Assembly (NCBI GenBank): GCA_019323495.1
Contig: JAHWHE010000009.1
Coordinates: forward strand, 1-18,474
Direction of reading: 5' to 3'
Source of the DNA: Candidatus Woesearchaeota archaeon
Lineage (GTDB): Archaea > Nanobdellota > Nanobdellia > Woesearchaeales > WJKV01
DNA length: 18,474 nt
Within the stretch, counting starts at the first letter, position 1; each line of letters starts with the position of its first letter. Shown here one piece after another: positions 1 to 6,874 of this stretch. Position numbers and translations under genes: made by a program. Under the pieces are notes generated by a model. It saw nothing but the letters and a program-made list of their open reading frames with translations, did no database searches and was not told the DNA's origin.

Positions 1-614
1 AGATCTATAATGTCTGTTTCAGACCTACCAAGTTCTTTCAAACAGTCGAGAAGGAGAGCTTTTTAACGACGCTATTGTTCTATTTGATTTTAACAGGGAT
101 CGTCGCGATCATCACGTTTCCTGCAACTTATTTGCAATTTCAACAATCTCCATCAGAGTTATTGAATATTGTTCCATACACAGCATACAGCGGATTGATG
201 GCAGCTATTGCTTTAGGTATGTATGTAGCAGGAATTGCAGGACTTTTGATAACGGCGTTTATCCTTCATCTTGCTGTTAAAGTAATGAAGGGTAAAGCAA
301 ACTATGTCCAAAGTGTTAGGGTTTTTGTATATAGTTCAGTTCCTGCATTGGTTATAGGAATTATATTGGAATATTTTGCATTAATGCCTTTATTATTTGT
401 TATATCTGTTATTCCAGCAATATTTTTATTTATTTATCAGATTATTTTATCAGTTATAGGTATACGAGATCTGCATAAAGTATCGACAGGAAGGTCTATT
501 GCAACATTATTTGTTTTCATATTATTCGTAATTTTGCTTGCAGTAATTATTATTGTCATATATTTTATAATATTCGCACTGTTGATTAATACAGGAATCT
601 TTCCCGCTTATTAG
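1..614 (+). CDS. Yip1-like integral membrane protein, 5' end missing
   Basis: The reading frame (codons in phase with position 3) is open from the window edge to TAG at 612-614, so the gene starts upstream and about 203 codons are visible. A TTG at 75 is not needed as a start, because residues before it (a PTKFFQTVEKE-type segment) look like the short soluble N-terminus that precedes the first helix in Yip1-domain proteins. About five hydrophobic helices follow, then a short C-terminus. In the family such proteins are membrane proteins of uncertain function in archaea, related to eukaryotic Yip1 factors that bind Rab GTPases. Assignment rests on the N-terminal pattern and helix spacing by eye, so it could be another small polytopic family. 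The stop is reinforced by TAG-TAA at 624-629. Confidence 0.65.
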   Translation, partial: IYNVCFRPTKFFQTVEKESFLTTLLFYLILTGIVAIITFPATYLQFQQSPSELLNIVPYTAYSGLMAAIALGMYVAGIAGLLITAFILHLAVKVMKGKANYVQSVRVFVYSSVPALVIGIILEYFALMPLLFVISVIPAIFLFIYQIILSVIGIRDLHKVSTGRSIATLFVFILFVILLAVIIIVIYFIIFALLINTGIFPAY

Positions 615-718
615 GGTTTTTCTTAGTAAAGTATTTCTAAATATTATTTTATTCTTAACATTTAGTAAAATATTAACAAACTTTTATTTGAAATTTTTTT
701 CTTTGTTTTCATAAAAAC

Positions 719-728
719 CTTTATATAC
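719..728 (+). promoter_or_regulatory. TATA-like promoter element for L10e
   Basis: The sequence cTTTATATAC is preceded by an A-rich/CC stretch resembling a BRE. It is centred about 27 nt before the ATG at 751, so the transcript would start at or within a nucleotide or two of the start codon (leaderless). Confidence 0.6.
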
Positions 729-750
729 AACCGCTTGAACCCAGCGTGAT

Positions 751-1269
751 ATGGCAAAAGTAAGAAAAGCAGTTGCTTACAGAGCGCTTGAAAGACCTTA
801 TACAAGGTACAGCAAGTACAAGAACCAGAATTTTGTCAGAGGAAATCCTCATGTCAAGATCGTTCGTTTTACTTCTGGAAATCCAAAGAAAGAATTTCCT
901 GCAAAAATAGTTCTGATTTCAAGCAATTCTCTTCAGATAAGAGACATAGCGATTGAAAGCGCAAGGCTTGCTTGCGGCAGATCATTAGAAAAAAGCATCG
1001 GCAAAGAAAATTTTCACATGAAGTTCTTGATCTATCCGCACCACATCCTGAGAGAGAATCCATTGGCATCAGGCGCAGGTGCAGACAGAATGAGCACTGG
1101 TATGAAAAAGAGTTTTGGAAAGCCAATCGGAAAGGCAGCACAGGTCAAAGCTGGAAAAGAATTGGTCGTGGTCCGCACAGAAACAAAAAATATTTCAGCT
1201 GCAAAAAAAGCATTGAGATATGCTGCGCACAAGTTCCCTACTTCTTGCACAGTAAAAGTTCTAGAATAA
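751..1269 (+). CDS. rpl10e: 50S ribosomal protein L10e (uL16 family)
   Basis: The 172-residue basic protein has the L10e/uL16 layout: N-terminal RPYTRYS-type segment, central region with YPHHILREN, a Gly-rich GAGADRMSTGM loop and FGKPIG motif, and a C-terminal AAKKALRYAAHKFPT segment. Length matches archaeal L10e. The protein sits near the A site and peptidyl-transferase centre of the large subunit. The ATG at 751 was chosen because a TATA box lies 27 nt upstream and no Shine-Dalgarno is needed. The gene is monocistronic here; it converges with the Nog1-type GTPase gene downstream, with a palindromic repeat filling the gap. The stop is TAA. Confidence 0.97.
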   Translation: MAKVRKAVAYRALERPYTRYSKYKNQNFVRGNPHVKIVRFTSGNPKKEFPAKIVLISSNSLQIRDIAIESARLACGRSLEKSIGKENFHMKFLIYPHHILRENPLASGAGADRMSTGMKKSFGKPIGKAAQVKAGKELVVVRTETKNISAAKKALRYAAHKFPTSCTVKVLE

Positions 1270-1275
1270 ATTTGT

Positions 1276-1373
1276 TGCGCATAGTGTGCTTCGCAATCTT
1301 CTATATCTGATTGTGTATCCGAGTCATTATTATTAGACTGCTTTCTTAATTGCTGCGCCAGACACTATACGCA
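1276..1373. repeat. Palindromic repeat element, copy A
   Basis: A 98-bp element has imperfect inverted ends: GCGCATAGTGTGCTTCGC at 1277-1294, and at 1354-1372 a stretch whose reverse complement reads GCGTATAGTGTCTGGCGCA. A related copy lies at 13605-13705 with the same length, the same end motifs and a similar interior (CTTCTnTnTCT and TGTGT blocks). It fills almost the whole gap between the convergent L10e and Nog1 genes. It encodes no protein. It could be a MITE-like mobile repeat, a REP-like element or a structured 3' RNA end. Confidence 0.75.
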
Positions 1374-1388
1374 TGGTGTTGTGTGCAT

Positions 1389-2381
1389 CTACAGAACTTC
1401 TTTCTTTGCTTTAACCAGTTCGCTTATCAGTTTGTCTTTATTGTCGATGACTGCTTCGTCCTTGTGTTTTTTCTTGAATTTTTCTATTGTTTCCCTTCCT
1501 TCTTTGGTTTTGCTGAGGATGTCTGTCTTGCTCAAATAAATGATGATCGGCTTTTCGAATTCTTTCTTGATATTGTCGAACAATTTTTCCTGGTCTTTTA
1601 GAGGATAACTCTCTGTCAGGTCATAGACATACAAATTCAGGTCGCTCAAGTATCTCATTGCAAGGAAGGCCTGCTTCTCGATGAAGTTCATCTTTTCGAA
1701 CCTGTTCAATGTCCCAGGAGTGTCCAGCAGCTGCAGTTTATGTCCTTGAGAGATAAGATAGCCGATGTTGATCTGTTTTGTTGTGAAAGGATAAACATTT
1801 ATCTCTGGCTGTGATTTCGTTATCTTGGAAAGCAGGGTCGTCTTCCCGACATTCGGAAAACCGCATATGCAGCAGGTGAACATCTCTGTCCTGACAACAG
1901 GAAGATTCTTCAATGTCTTGCGCGCGTTCTCCAGGAAGAGCAGGTGCTTGTTGGTCCTCTTCATGACGCTGCTTATCCTTCCGCTGAACTGCATCCTTTT
2001 CTTGTTGACATCGAAATAGAACCTGCATCTCTTGATCTCTTTGCTGTAGTTTTTATGCAGTTCCTGGATCTTCCTGCTCGCCCAATCGAGCGAGGCAAGC
2101 GCGCCTTTCATGTCGTCAATCGAGAAATACAGCTTGATCAGTTCCTGATAGAATATGTGCAGATTGTCGAAGCTTGGGAATTCAGAAGTGAGCGTCCTTA
2201 GTATATTTGATAATTCTTTTGTTATCTCTTTTACTCTTACAAGCTCTATTGTGATGCTCTTCTGGAGCCTGGTTCCGATTGATCTTCCTCTGATCGCGCT
2301 CGCGCTTTTTGCAGCCCTGCTGAAAGCGATGTCAAGATACTGGTCAGATGTCCTGATTGTCTGTATTTTCTGGAATAACAT
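1389..2381 (-). CDS. Nog1-type GTPase (ribosome biogenesis)
   Basis: The 330-residue protein has a long helical N-terminal half (about residues 1-165) followed by a G domain. G1 is GFPNVGKT at 174-181, G3 is DTPG at 220-223 followed by the NRFEKMN segment typical of the Nog1/Obg-related group, and G4 is SKTD at 284-287 in place of the usual NKxD. Nog1 proteins act in large-subunit assembly, which fits the position between L10e and S6e. The length matches archaeal members and lacks the long eukaryotic C-terminus. The ATG at 2381 lies 27 nt after a TATA-like box on this strand, implying leaderless translation. The stop is TAG. The G4 change is conservative and seen in some TRAFAC GTPases. Confidence 0.87.
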   Translation of the reverse strand: MLFQKIQTIRTSDQYLDIAFSRAAKSASAIRGRSIGTRLQKSITIELVRVKEITKELSNILRTLTSEFPSFDNLHIFYQELIKLYFSIDDMKGALASLDWASRKIQELHKNYSKEIKRCRFYFDVNKKRMQFSGRISSVMKRTNKHLLFLENARKTLKNLPVVRTEMFTCCICGFPNVGKTTLLSKITKSQPEINVYPFTTKQINIGYLISQGHKLQLLDTPGTLNRFEKMNFIEKQAFLAMRYLSDLNLYVYDLTESYPLKDQEKLFDNIKKEFEKPIIIYLSKTDILSKTKEGRETIEKFKKKHKDEAVIDNKDKLISELVKAKKEVL

Positions 2382-2403
2382 AGGAAATATGCTTGGGAGG
2401 GTT

Positions 2404-2412
2404 GTTTATAAA
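2404..2412 (-). promoter_or_regulatory. TATA-like promoter element for the Nog1-type gene
   Basis: TTTATAAAC on the minus strand is centred 27 nt before the ATG at 2381. It forms half of a compact divergent promoter region (2382-2469) shared with S6e. Confidence 0.55.
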
Positions 2413-2437
2413 ATTATTTAAATTTCGAATCGAAGCC

Positions 2438-2446
2438 TTTATAAAT
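2438..2446 (+). promoter_or_regulatory. TATA-like promoter element for S6e
   Basis: TTTATAAAT preceded by CGAAGCC (BRE-like) is centred 28 nt before the ATG at 2470, which predicts a leaderless S6e mRNA. Confidence 0.6.
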
Positions 2447-2469
2447 AGAATGCTGTTTTGCATGATAAA

Positions 2470-2916
2470 ATGGCAGAATTCAAGGTTGTAATCAGTACAA
2501 AAGACGGAAAATCCGTACAGAAGGAATTAAAGAGTCCTGAAGCAGACGCATTCTTGGACAAGAAGATCGGGGACAAGATCAATGGCGATGAAGCAGGATT
2601 CAAGGGATATGAATTTGAATTGAGAGGGGGCAGTGACAAGGCAGGATTTCCTATGAGAAAGGATGTCCAAGGCACTGCAAGGAAAAGCATTTACACTACA
2701 AGCGCGCACGGCGTATGGATCCCGCAAAAAGGAAAGAAATACAGGAAGACTGTTGCAGGAAACATGGTCTATGATGATATCGCGCAGATCAATCTTAAAG
2801 TGATCAAGCAAGGGGCAGAACCTCTGGTCGCTCCTGAAGCGCCTGCTGAAGAAGCAGCTGCACCTGCAGAAGAAAAGAAAGAGGCTGCAGCACCTGCAGA
2901 GAAAGCATCAGCTTAA
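2470..2916 (+). CDS. rps6e: 30S ribosomal protein S6e
   Basis: The 148-residue protein matches archaeal S6e: KVVISTKDGKSVQKEL at the start, then the GDEAGFKGYEFELRGGSDKAGFP and GTARKSIYT core motifs and a basic GKKYRKTVAG segment. ATG 2470 is preferred over the in-frame TTG at 2458 because of the promoter spacing. Unlike the usual archaeal protein, it ends in a low-complexity tail of about 30 residues rich in Ala, Pro and Glu, after residue ~118. aIF2-gamma follows 50 nt downstream on the same strand, a neighbour pairing known in archaea. The spacer has a run of seven T (2924-2930) that could cause partial termination. Confidence 0.95.
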   Translation: MAEFKVVISTKDGKSVQKELKSPEADAFLDKKIGDKINGDEAGFKGYEFELRGGSDKAGFPMRKDVQGTARKSIYTTSAHGVWIPQKGKKYRKTVAGNMVYDDIAQINLKVIKQGAEPLVAPEAPAEEAAAPAEEKKEAAAPAEKASA

Positions 2917-2955
2917 TTTTATGTTTTTTTCATAATTATTTTTCTTAGTAATTAT

Positions 2956-2969
2956 GGAGGGTTAAAATC
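2956..2969 (+). promoter_or_regulatory. Shine-Dalgarno site before an ATC codon (aIF2-gamma)
   Basis: GGAGGG, then TTAAA, then ATC. The first block complements the 16S 3' end seen at 18361-18371 (minus strand ...CACCTCC). The 5-nt gap equals that of GGGGG-TCAAA-ATG at 5713-5725 and GGAGG-CGAAA-ATG at 8685-8697. Confidence 0.55.
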
Positions 2970-4268
2970 GCACAAAGAAAAACTGCAAAAAAGGATGCGA
3001 AGGAAGAAGTGAAAAAGAAAGAAACTAAAAAGAAGCAGACAAAAGACAGTGCGATACCTATACAACCTTCTGTGAATATCGGCCTGGTCGGGCACGTAGA
3101 CCATGGAAAAACAACCTTGACAGAGAAATTGTCAGGCAAATGGACAGACCAGCACAGCGAAGAACTTAAGAGGGGAATCACAATAAGACTGGGTTACGCT
3201 GACACTACTTTCTATAAATGCGATAAATGCAATAAATATGTTGCAAGGCCGAAGTGCCCGTGCGGTGGAGAAGTTACTCCTATCAGAAAAGTGAGTTTTG
3301 TTGACGCTCCTGGCCACGAGACATTGATGGCGACCATGCTGTGCGGAAGCACAATCATGGACGGAGCATTGCTGCTGGTCGCTGCGAACGAAGATTGCCC
3401 TCAGCCGCAGACGAGAGAGCATCTGATGGCCTTGCAGATCGCAGGGCTAAAGAATGTTGTAATCGTCCAGAACAAGATAGATCTTGTCTCTGAAGAGCAG
3501 GCATTGAATAATTTCAAGCAATTGAAAAAATTCTTGAAAGGGACTGATTACGAGAACAGCCCGGTGATTCCTATAAGCGCATTGCATAATGTCAATGTTG
3601 ATAAAGTGATAGAAGCGATAGAAAATGTCATTGTTACTCCTGACCGGGATCCGAACGCAGATCCTCTGATGTTTGTGGCCAGATCATTCGACATCAACAA
3701 ACCGGGCAGCGATCCTGTGAACCTGAAAGGAGGGATCTTAGGAGGAAGCCTGAAGCAAGGCACTTTCAATGTTAACGACACAATTGAGATAAGGCCGGGA
3801 AGAAAGATGATGAAAGCGAACAAGATTGTATGCGAGCCTATACAAACAACAGCTGTTGGATTGATGACCGGCGGACAGCCTGTCGAAGAGATCGGTCCAG
3901 GGGGAAGTGTCGCGATAATGACATTACTAGACCCAAGCATTGTCGGTGCTGACAGCCTGGCAGGAAGCGTAGTGGGTTATCCTGGAAAACTGCCAGACAT
4001 ATGGTATGACTTAAAGATCGAAGCGAACCTGCTGGACAGGGTCGTCGGTGCAAAAGACGATCTTGTTGTCAAGCCTCTTGCAGAGAAAGAAGTATTGATG
4101 CTTAATGTGAACAGCGCAGCGACTGTAGGGATGATAACTGACCTGCACAAGAACACTGCCACAATCAAATTAAAATTGCCTGTCTGCGCCGAGATCGGCA
4201 GCAAGGTGACGATAAGCAGGAACCTGGGAAACAGATGGCGATTGATAGGTTACGGCATTATTAAATAA
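2967..4268 (+). CDS. eif2g: Translation initiation factor aIF2 subunit gamma; probable AUC start
   Basis: This GTPase subunit of aIF2 delivers Met-tRNAi to the small subunit. Counting from 2967, G1 is GHVDHGKT at 42-49, a KRGITIRLGYAD switch-I segment follows, then a zinc knuckle (YKCDKC with KCPCGG), G3 DAPGHE at 113, G4 NKID at 169 and C-terminal beta-barrel domains. No ATG precedes G1 in frame. A GGAGGG site at 2956-2961 lies exactly 5 nt before ATC at 2967, the same spacing as used by the FecR-domain gene. The alternative is GTG at 3009, with only a weak AAGGA upstream; that gives a 419-residue protein. Either way a Lys-rich N-terminal extension, longer than usual for the family, precedes the G domain. 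The product is certain, the start is not. Confidence 0.93.
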   Translation: MAQRKTAKKDAKEEVKKKETKKKQTKDSAIPIQPSVNIGLVGHVDHGKTTLTEKLSGKWTDQHSEELKRGITIRLGYADTTFYKCDKCNKYVARPKCPCGGEVTPIRKVSFVDAPGHETLMATMLCGSTIMDGALLLVAANEDCPQPQTREHLMALQIAGLKNVVIVQNKIDLVSEEQALNNFKQLKKFLKGTDYENSPVIPISALHNVNVDKVIEAIENVIVTPDRDPNADPLMFVARSFDINKPGSDPVNLKGGILGGSLKQGTFNVNDTIEIRPGRKMMKANKIVCEPIQTTAVGLMTGGQPVEEIGPGGSVAIMTLLDPSIVGADSLAGSVVGYPGKLPDIWYDLKIEANLLDRVVGAKDDLVVKPLAEKEVLMLNVNSAATVGMITDLHKNTATIKLKLPVCAEIGSKVTISRNLGNRWRLIGYGIIK

Positions 4269-4279
4269 AAATCGTAATC

Positions 4280-4288
4280 TTTAAATAA
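4280..4288 (+). promoter_or_regulatory. TATA-like promoter for the radical SAM/FecR/cyclase operon
   Basis: TTTAAATAA is centred 27 nt before the ATG at 4311. It lies just after the aIF2-gamma stop, suggesting that the three-gene operon is transcribed on its own from a leaderless start. Confidence 0.5.
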
Positions 4289-4310
4289 GAATTAATAACA
4301 TTTGTTTAAA

Positions 4311-5711
4311 ATGAAAATCAAGGACAAAATTGTTTTTTATGCAAAGAGACGAGCTGTCAAGAGCTTGCTCAAGCTTATTCCTAAATTATCAGACAAGAAT
4401 ATCAATAGATTGGGCAGTTTATTGTACACTATTGCTCCTAAATACCACAAGCCAAAAGTCAAGGCAATAAAGAAGATGTTTGCAGAACAGCATCCTGGCG
4501 CGATGCTCGTAAAAAGAATATTGAAAAACCTTACTCCTACGTACAGGGAAAAGATAGGAACAAACCTGATCGCAAACGGCATCTTATTGAATGAGTACAA
4601 AAGGGACGAAGCATTGAAGAGAGGAGAGAAAGTCCCTTTCACCCTATTGATCAGCCCTACAATGAGATGCAATCTGAGATGCGTCGGGTGCTATGCTTAC
4701 AATTATGACAGGAAAGATGATCTTCCGTTAGAAGTCTTTGACAGGGTAGTGCAGGAAGCAAAGGACATGGGAGTTGCGTTCTTTACGATACTGGGCGGAG
4801 AGCCTTTTGTCTATGAAGGTCTGTATGACATATTGAAAAAACACAACGATGCTTTTTTCCAGATATTTTCCAACGGCTTCATGATAACTGACAGATGGAT
4901 AGAACGCTTCAAGGAATTGGGCAATGTAGTTCCTATCTTGAGCATCGAAGGCTATGAAAAGCATACCGACGAAAGAAGGGGCAAAGGGACTTATCAGAAA
5001 CTGATGCAGGTGATGGACAGCCTGAGAGAAAACAAGATACCTTTCGGCTTCAGTGTCGCAGTGACGAGCAAGAATGAGCCCGTCATCAGCAGCGACGAAT
5101 TCATTGACATGATGGTTGCAAAAGGCGCATACGAAGGATGGTTCTTCTTGTACATGCCTGTTGGCAAGGATCCTGACATTGACCTTATGCCGACGCCAAA
5201 GCAAAGAAAGCATCTTTATGAATCTGTAAAGCACATAAGAAAGACAAAGAGCCTGTTTGTCATAGACTTCTGGAACGATGCACCTTATGTAGGCGGATGC
5301 ATTGCAGGAAATGAATATGCGCACATCACTTCGACAGGAGATGTCGAGCCTTGCATTTTCACACATTTCGCAGTCGACAATATCAAGAACAAGTCATTGA
5401 GAGAGGTCTTCAACAGCGATTATTTCAAGGAATTAAGAAAAAGACAGCCGTTCAATGACAACCTGTTCATGCCGTGCCAGTGGATCGATAATCCAGAGGT
5501 CGGAAGAGAATTGGCAGAGAAGTTCAAGTTGAGGACAACACACGAAGGCGCAGATGACATGATCAAGAATCCAAAAATAAGGAAAGGCCTGGACAAATAC
5601 AGCAAGGAAGTCGCAGAATTATACAATGATGTGTGGAAACAGCACTGCGCATGCGGCGGCTATATCCACGATAATGTTAAGAATAAAATAACTAAAGCAA
5701 AAAACAAATAA
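4311..5711 (+). CDS. Radical SAM protein with SPASM/twitch-like C-terminus
   Basis: The 466-residue protein has a basic helical N-terminus (about 1-110), then the [4Fe-4S] motif CNLRCVGC (C120, C124, C127; CX3CX2C) and a GGEPF SAM-binding motif. The C-terminal region carries C330, C348, C389, C446 and C448, spaced like ligands of auxiliary Fe-S clusters in SPASM or twitch domains. Such enzymes use the 5'-deoxyadenosyl radical, often on peptides or proteins; the substrate here is unknown. ATG 4311 was preferred over the in-frame TTG at 4302 by TATA spacing. The FecR-domain gene starts 11 nt after the stop, with a GGGGG ribosome site, so the two are probably co-transcribed. The family name is not recognised beyond this level. 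Confidence 0.85.
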   Translation: MKIKDKIVFYAKRRAVKSLLKLIPKLSDKNINRLGSLLYTIAPKYHKPKVKAIKKMFAEQHPGAMLVKRILKNLTPTYREKIGTNLIANGILLNEYKRDEALKRGEKVPFTLLISPTMRCNLRCVGCYAYNYDRKDDLPLEVFDRVVQEAKDMGVAFFTILGGEPFVYEGLYDILKKHNDAFFQIFSNGFMITDRWIERFKELGNVVPILSIEGYEKHTDERRGKGTYQKLMQVMDSLRENKIPFGFSVAVTSKNEPVISSDEFIDMMVAKGAYEGWFFLYMPVGKDPDIDLMPTPKQRKHLYESVKHIRKTKSLFVIDFWNDAPYVGGCIAGNEYAHITSTGDVEPCIFTHFAVDNIKNKSLREVFNSDYFKELRKRQPFNDNLFMPCQWIDNPEVGRELAEKFKLRTTHEGADDMIKNPKIRKGLDKYSKEVAELYNDVWKQHCACGGYIHDNVKNKITKAKNK

Positions 5712-5722
5712 AGGGGGTCAAA

Positions 5723-6874
5723 ATGGGGAAAACCAAACTAATTATCAGCATTGTAATCGTATTGATAGTAATAGGAGCTGCATTCTTTTTCTTTGTACCT
5801 GAAAAAGCGGCTGCAGCAATATTGTATGTGGAAGAGGGAACAGTCGAAATAAATACTGGATCTGGATGGAATCCTGCTTCAGACGAGATGAAACTTAAGG
5901 AGAATGCAGAAGTCAGGACAGCAGAAGGAAGAGCTACTGTTGTTTTGTACGACAGCGAGATAATAAGACTGGAGCCAAACACCCACATCAAGCTTAAGGA
6001 TCTTAACAAGGAAAACATTGTCGTGGGTCAAGAATCAGGCGCGACCTGGAACAAGGTAATGAAGATGACAGGAACAACGGGCTATGACGTTGAGACTCCA
6101 AATACTGTGGCTACTGTAAGGGGGACTGAGTTCGGTGTCCTTGTTGCAGAAGAACTTTCTGAAGTTTTTGTCGAAGAAGGAAATCTCGGCTTGAAACAGA
6201 AAGAAGACAATGAAGTTGTCGGTGAGATCGCACTGGCAAAAGGAGAGATGGTTGCTGTGCAGAAAGGGGTCAGGGAACTGGTAAAGGCCCAGCTGAAAGA
6301 AAAACATCTTGAGATGGTGAAAAGGAATAAAGCTGATGACTTGAAGACATTGAGACAGATAAGAAAGAACATTGTTATTAGAAACAAGCTTGCCAAGATA
6401 GGAATGAAGATCAAGAAGTTCACAGAGAAGAATCTTGACGATTCCCTGGACGACATCGATAGCGGAAGGTCAGAAAGGGAGGAAGCAAATAAATTGATCG
6501 ACAAGATACCTGGCTATGCAAAAGAAAAGGAAAGATTCAAGGAACTGAACCAGAAGATTAGGGAGAAAGTGCAGGCAGGAGATGTCCCTCAAGAATTGAG
6601 AGACCGGCTTGCTGCTGTCAAGCAACGAACAGAAGAAGAGATCAGAGAAAGAGAGGAGTTGAAGGAAAAAGTCGGCGAGATACTGGAACAGAGAGAGCAG
6701 GTCAGGGATAAAATAGAAGAGACTGCAGAGAAATTAAGAGAGACTCCTGATAAATTGAGAGAAGAACTTAGTAGGGAACAGCAAGAAACAGGTGCGCAGG
6801 AAACAGCTGACCAGGAAATAGTGATGGATGAGAACAGGGATGGCATCCAAATACAAAGAGCGCCTTTGAGATAA
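5723..6874 (+). CDS. FecR-domain protein with N-terminal membrane anchor and coiled coil
   Basis: The 383-residue protein begins with a lysine and a single hydrophobic helix (about residues 5-24) that likely anchors it with the rest outside the membrane. Residues about 33-170 match a FecR domain: YVEEGTVEINTG, LYDSEIIRLEPNTHI and the TPNTVATVRGTEFGV motif. The remaining half is highly charged (Glu, Lys, Arg) and predicted coiled coil, with no cysteine. In bacteria FecR domains act in envelope signalling, and stand-alone FecR proteins often sit beside CHASE2 cyclases or kinases. The start has a strong GGGGG site 5 nt upstream. The stop overlaps the cyclase start (TAATG), implying translational coupling. 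Confidence 0.85.
   Translation: MGKTKLIISIVIVLIVIGAAFFFFVPEKAAAAILYVEEGTVEINTGSGWNPASDEMKLKENAEVRTAEGRATVVLYDSEIIRLEPNTHIKLKDLNKENIVVGQESGATWNKVMKMTGTTGYDVETPNTVATVRGTEFGVLVAEELSEVFVEEGNLGLKQKEDNEVVGEIALAKGEMVAVQKGVRELVKAQLKEKHLEMVKRNKADDLKTLRQIRKNIVIRNKLAKIGMKIKKFTEKNLDDSLDDIDSGRSEREEANKLIDKIPGYAKEKERFKELNQKIREKVQAGDVPQELRDRLAAVKQRTEEEIREREELKEKVGEILEQREQVRDKIEETAEKLRETPDKLREELSREQQETGAQETADQEIVMDENRDGIQIQRAPLR

Noticed and set aside
1350..1601. Plus-strand protein opposite the Nog1-type gene
   Set aside because: It is antisense to a well-supported GTPase and its composition (Phe/Cys rich) is that of a shadow frame.
2954..2965. Three-codon leader ORF (Met-Glu-Gly-stop) before aIF2-gamma
   Set aside because: The ATG lies within the Shine-Dalgarno block itself and has no ribosome site of its own; most likely chance.
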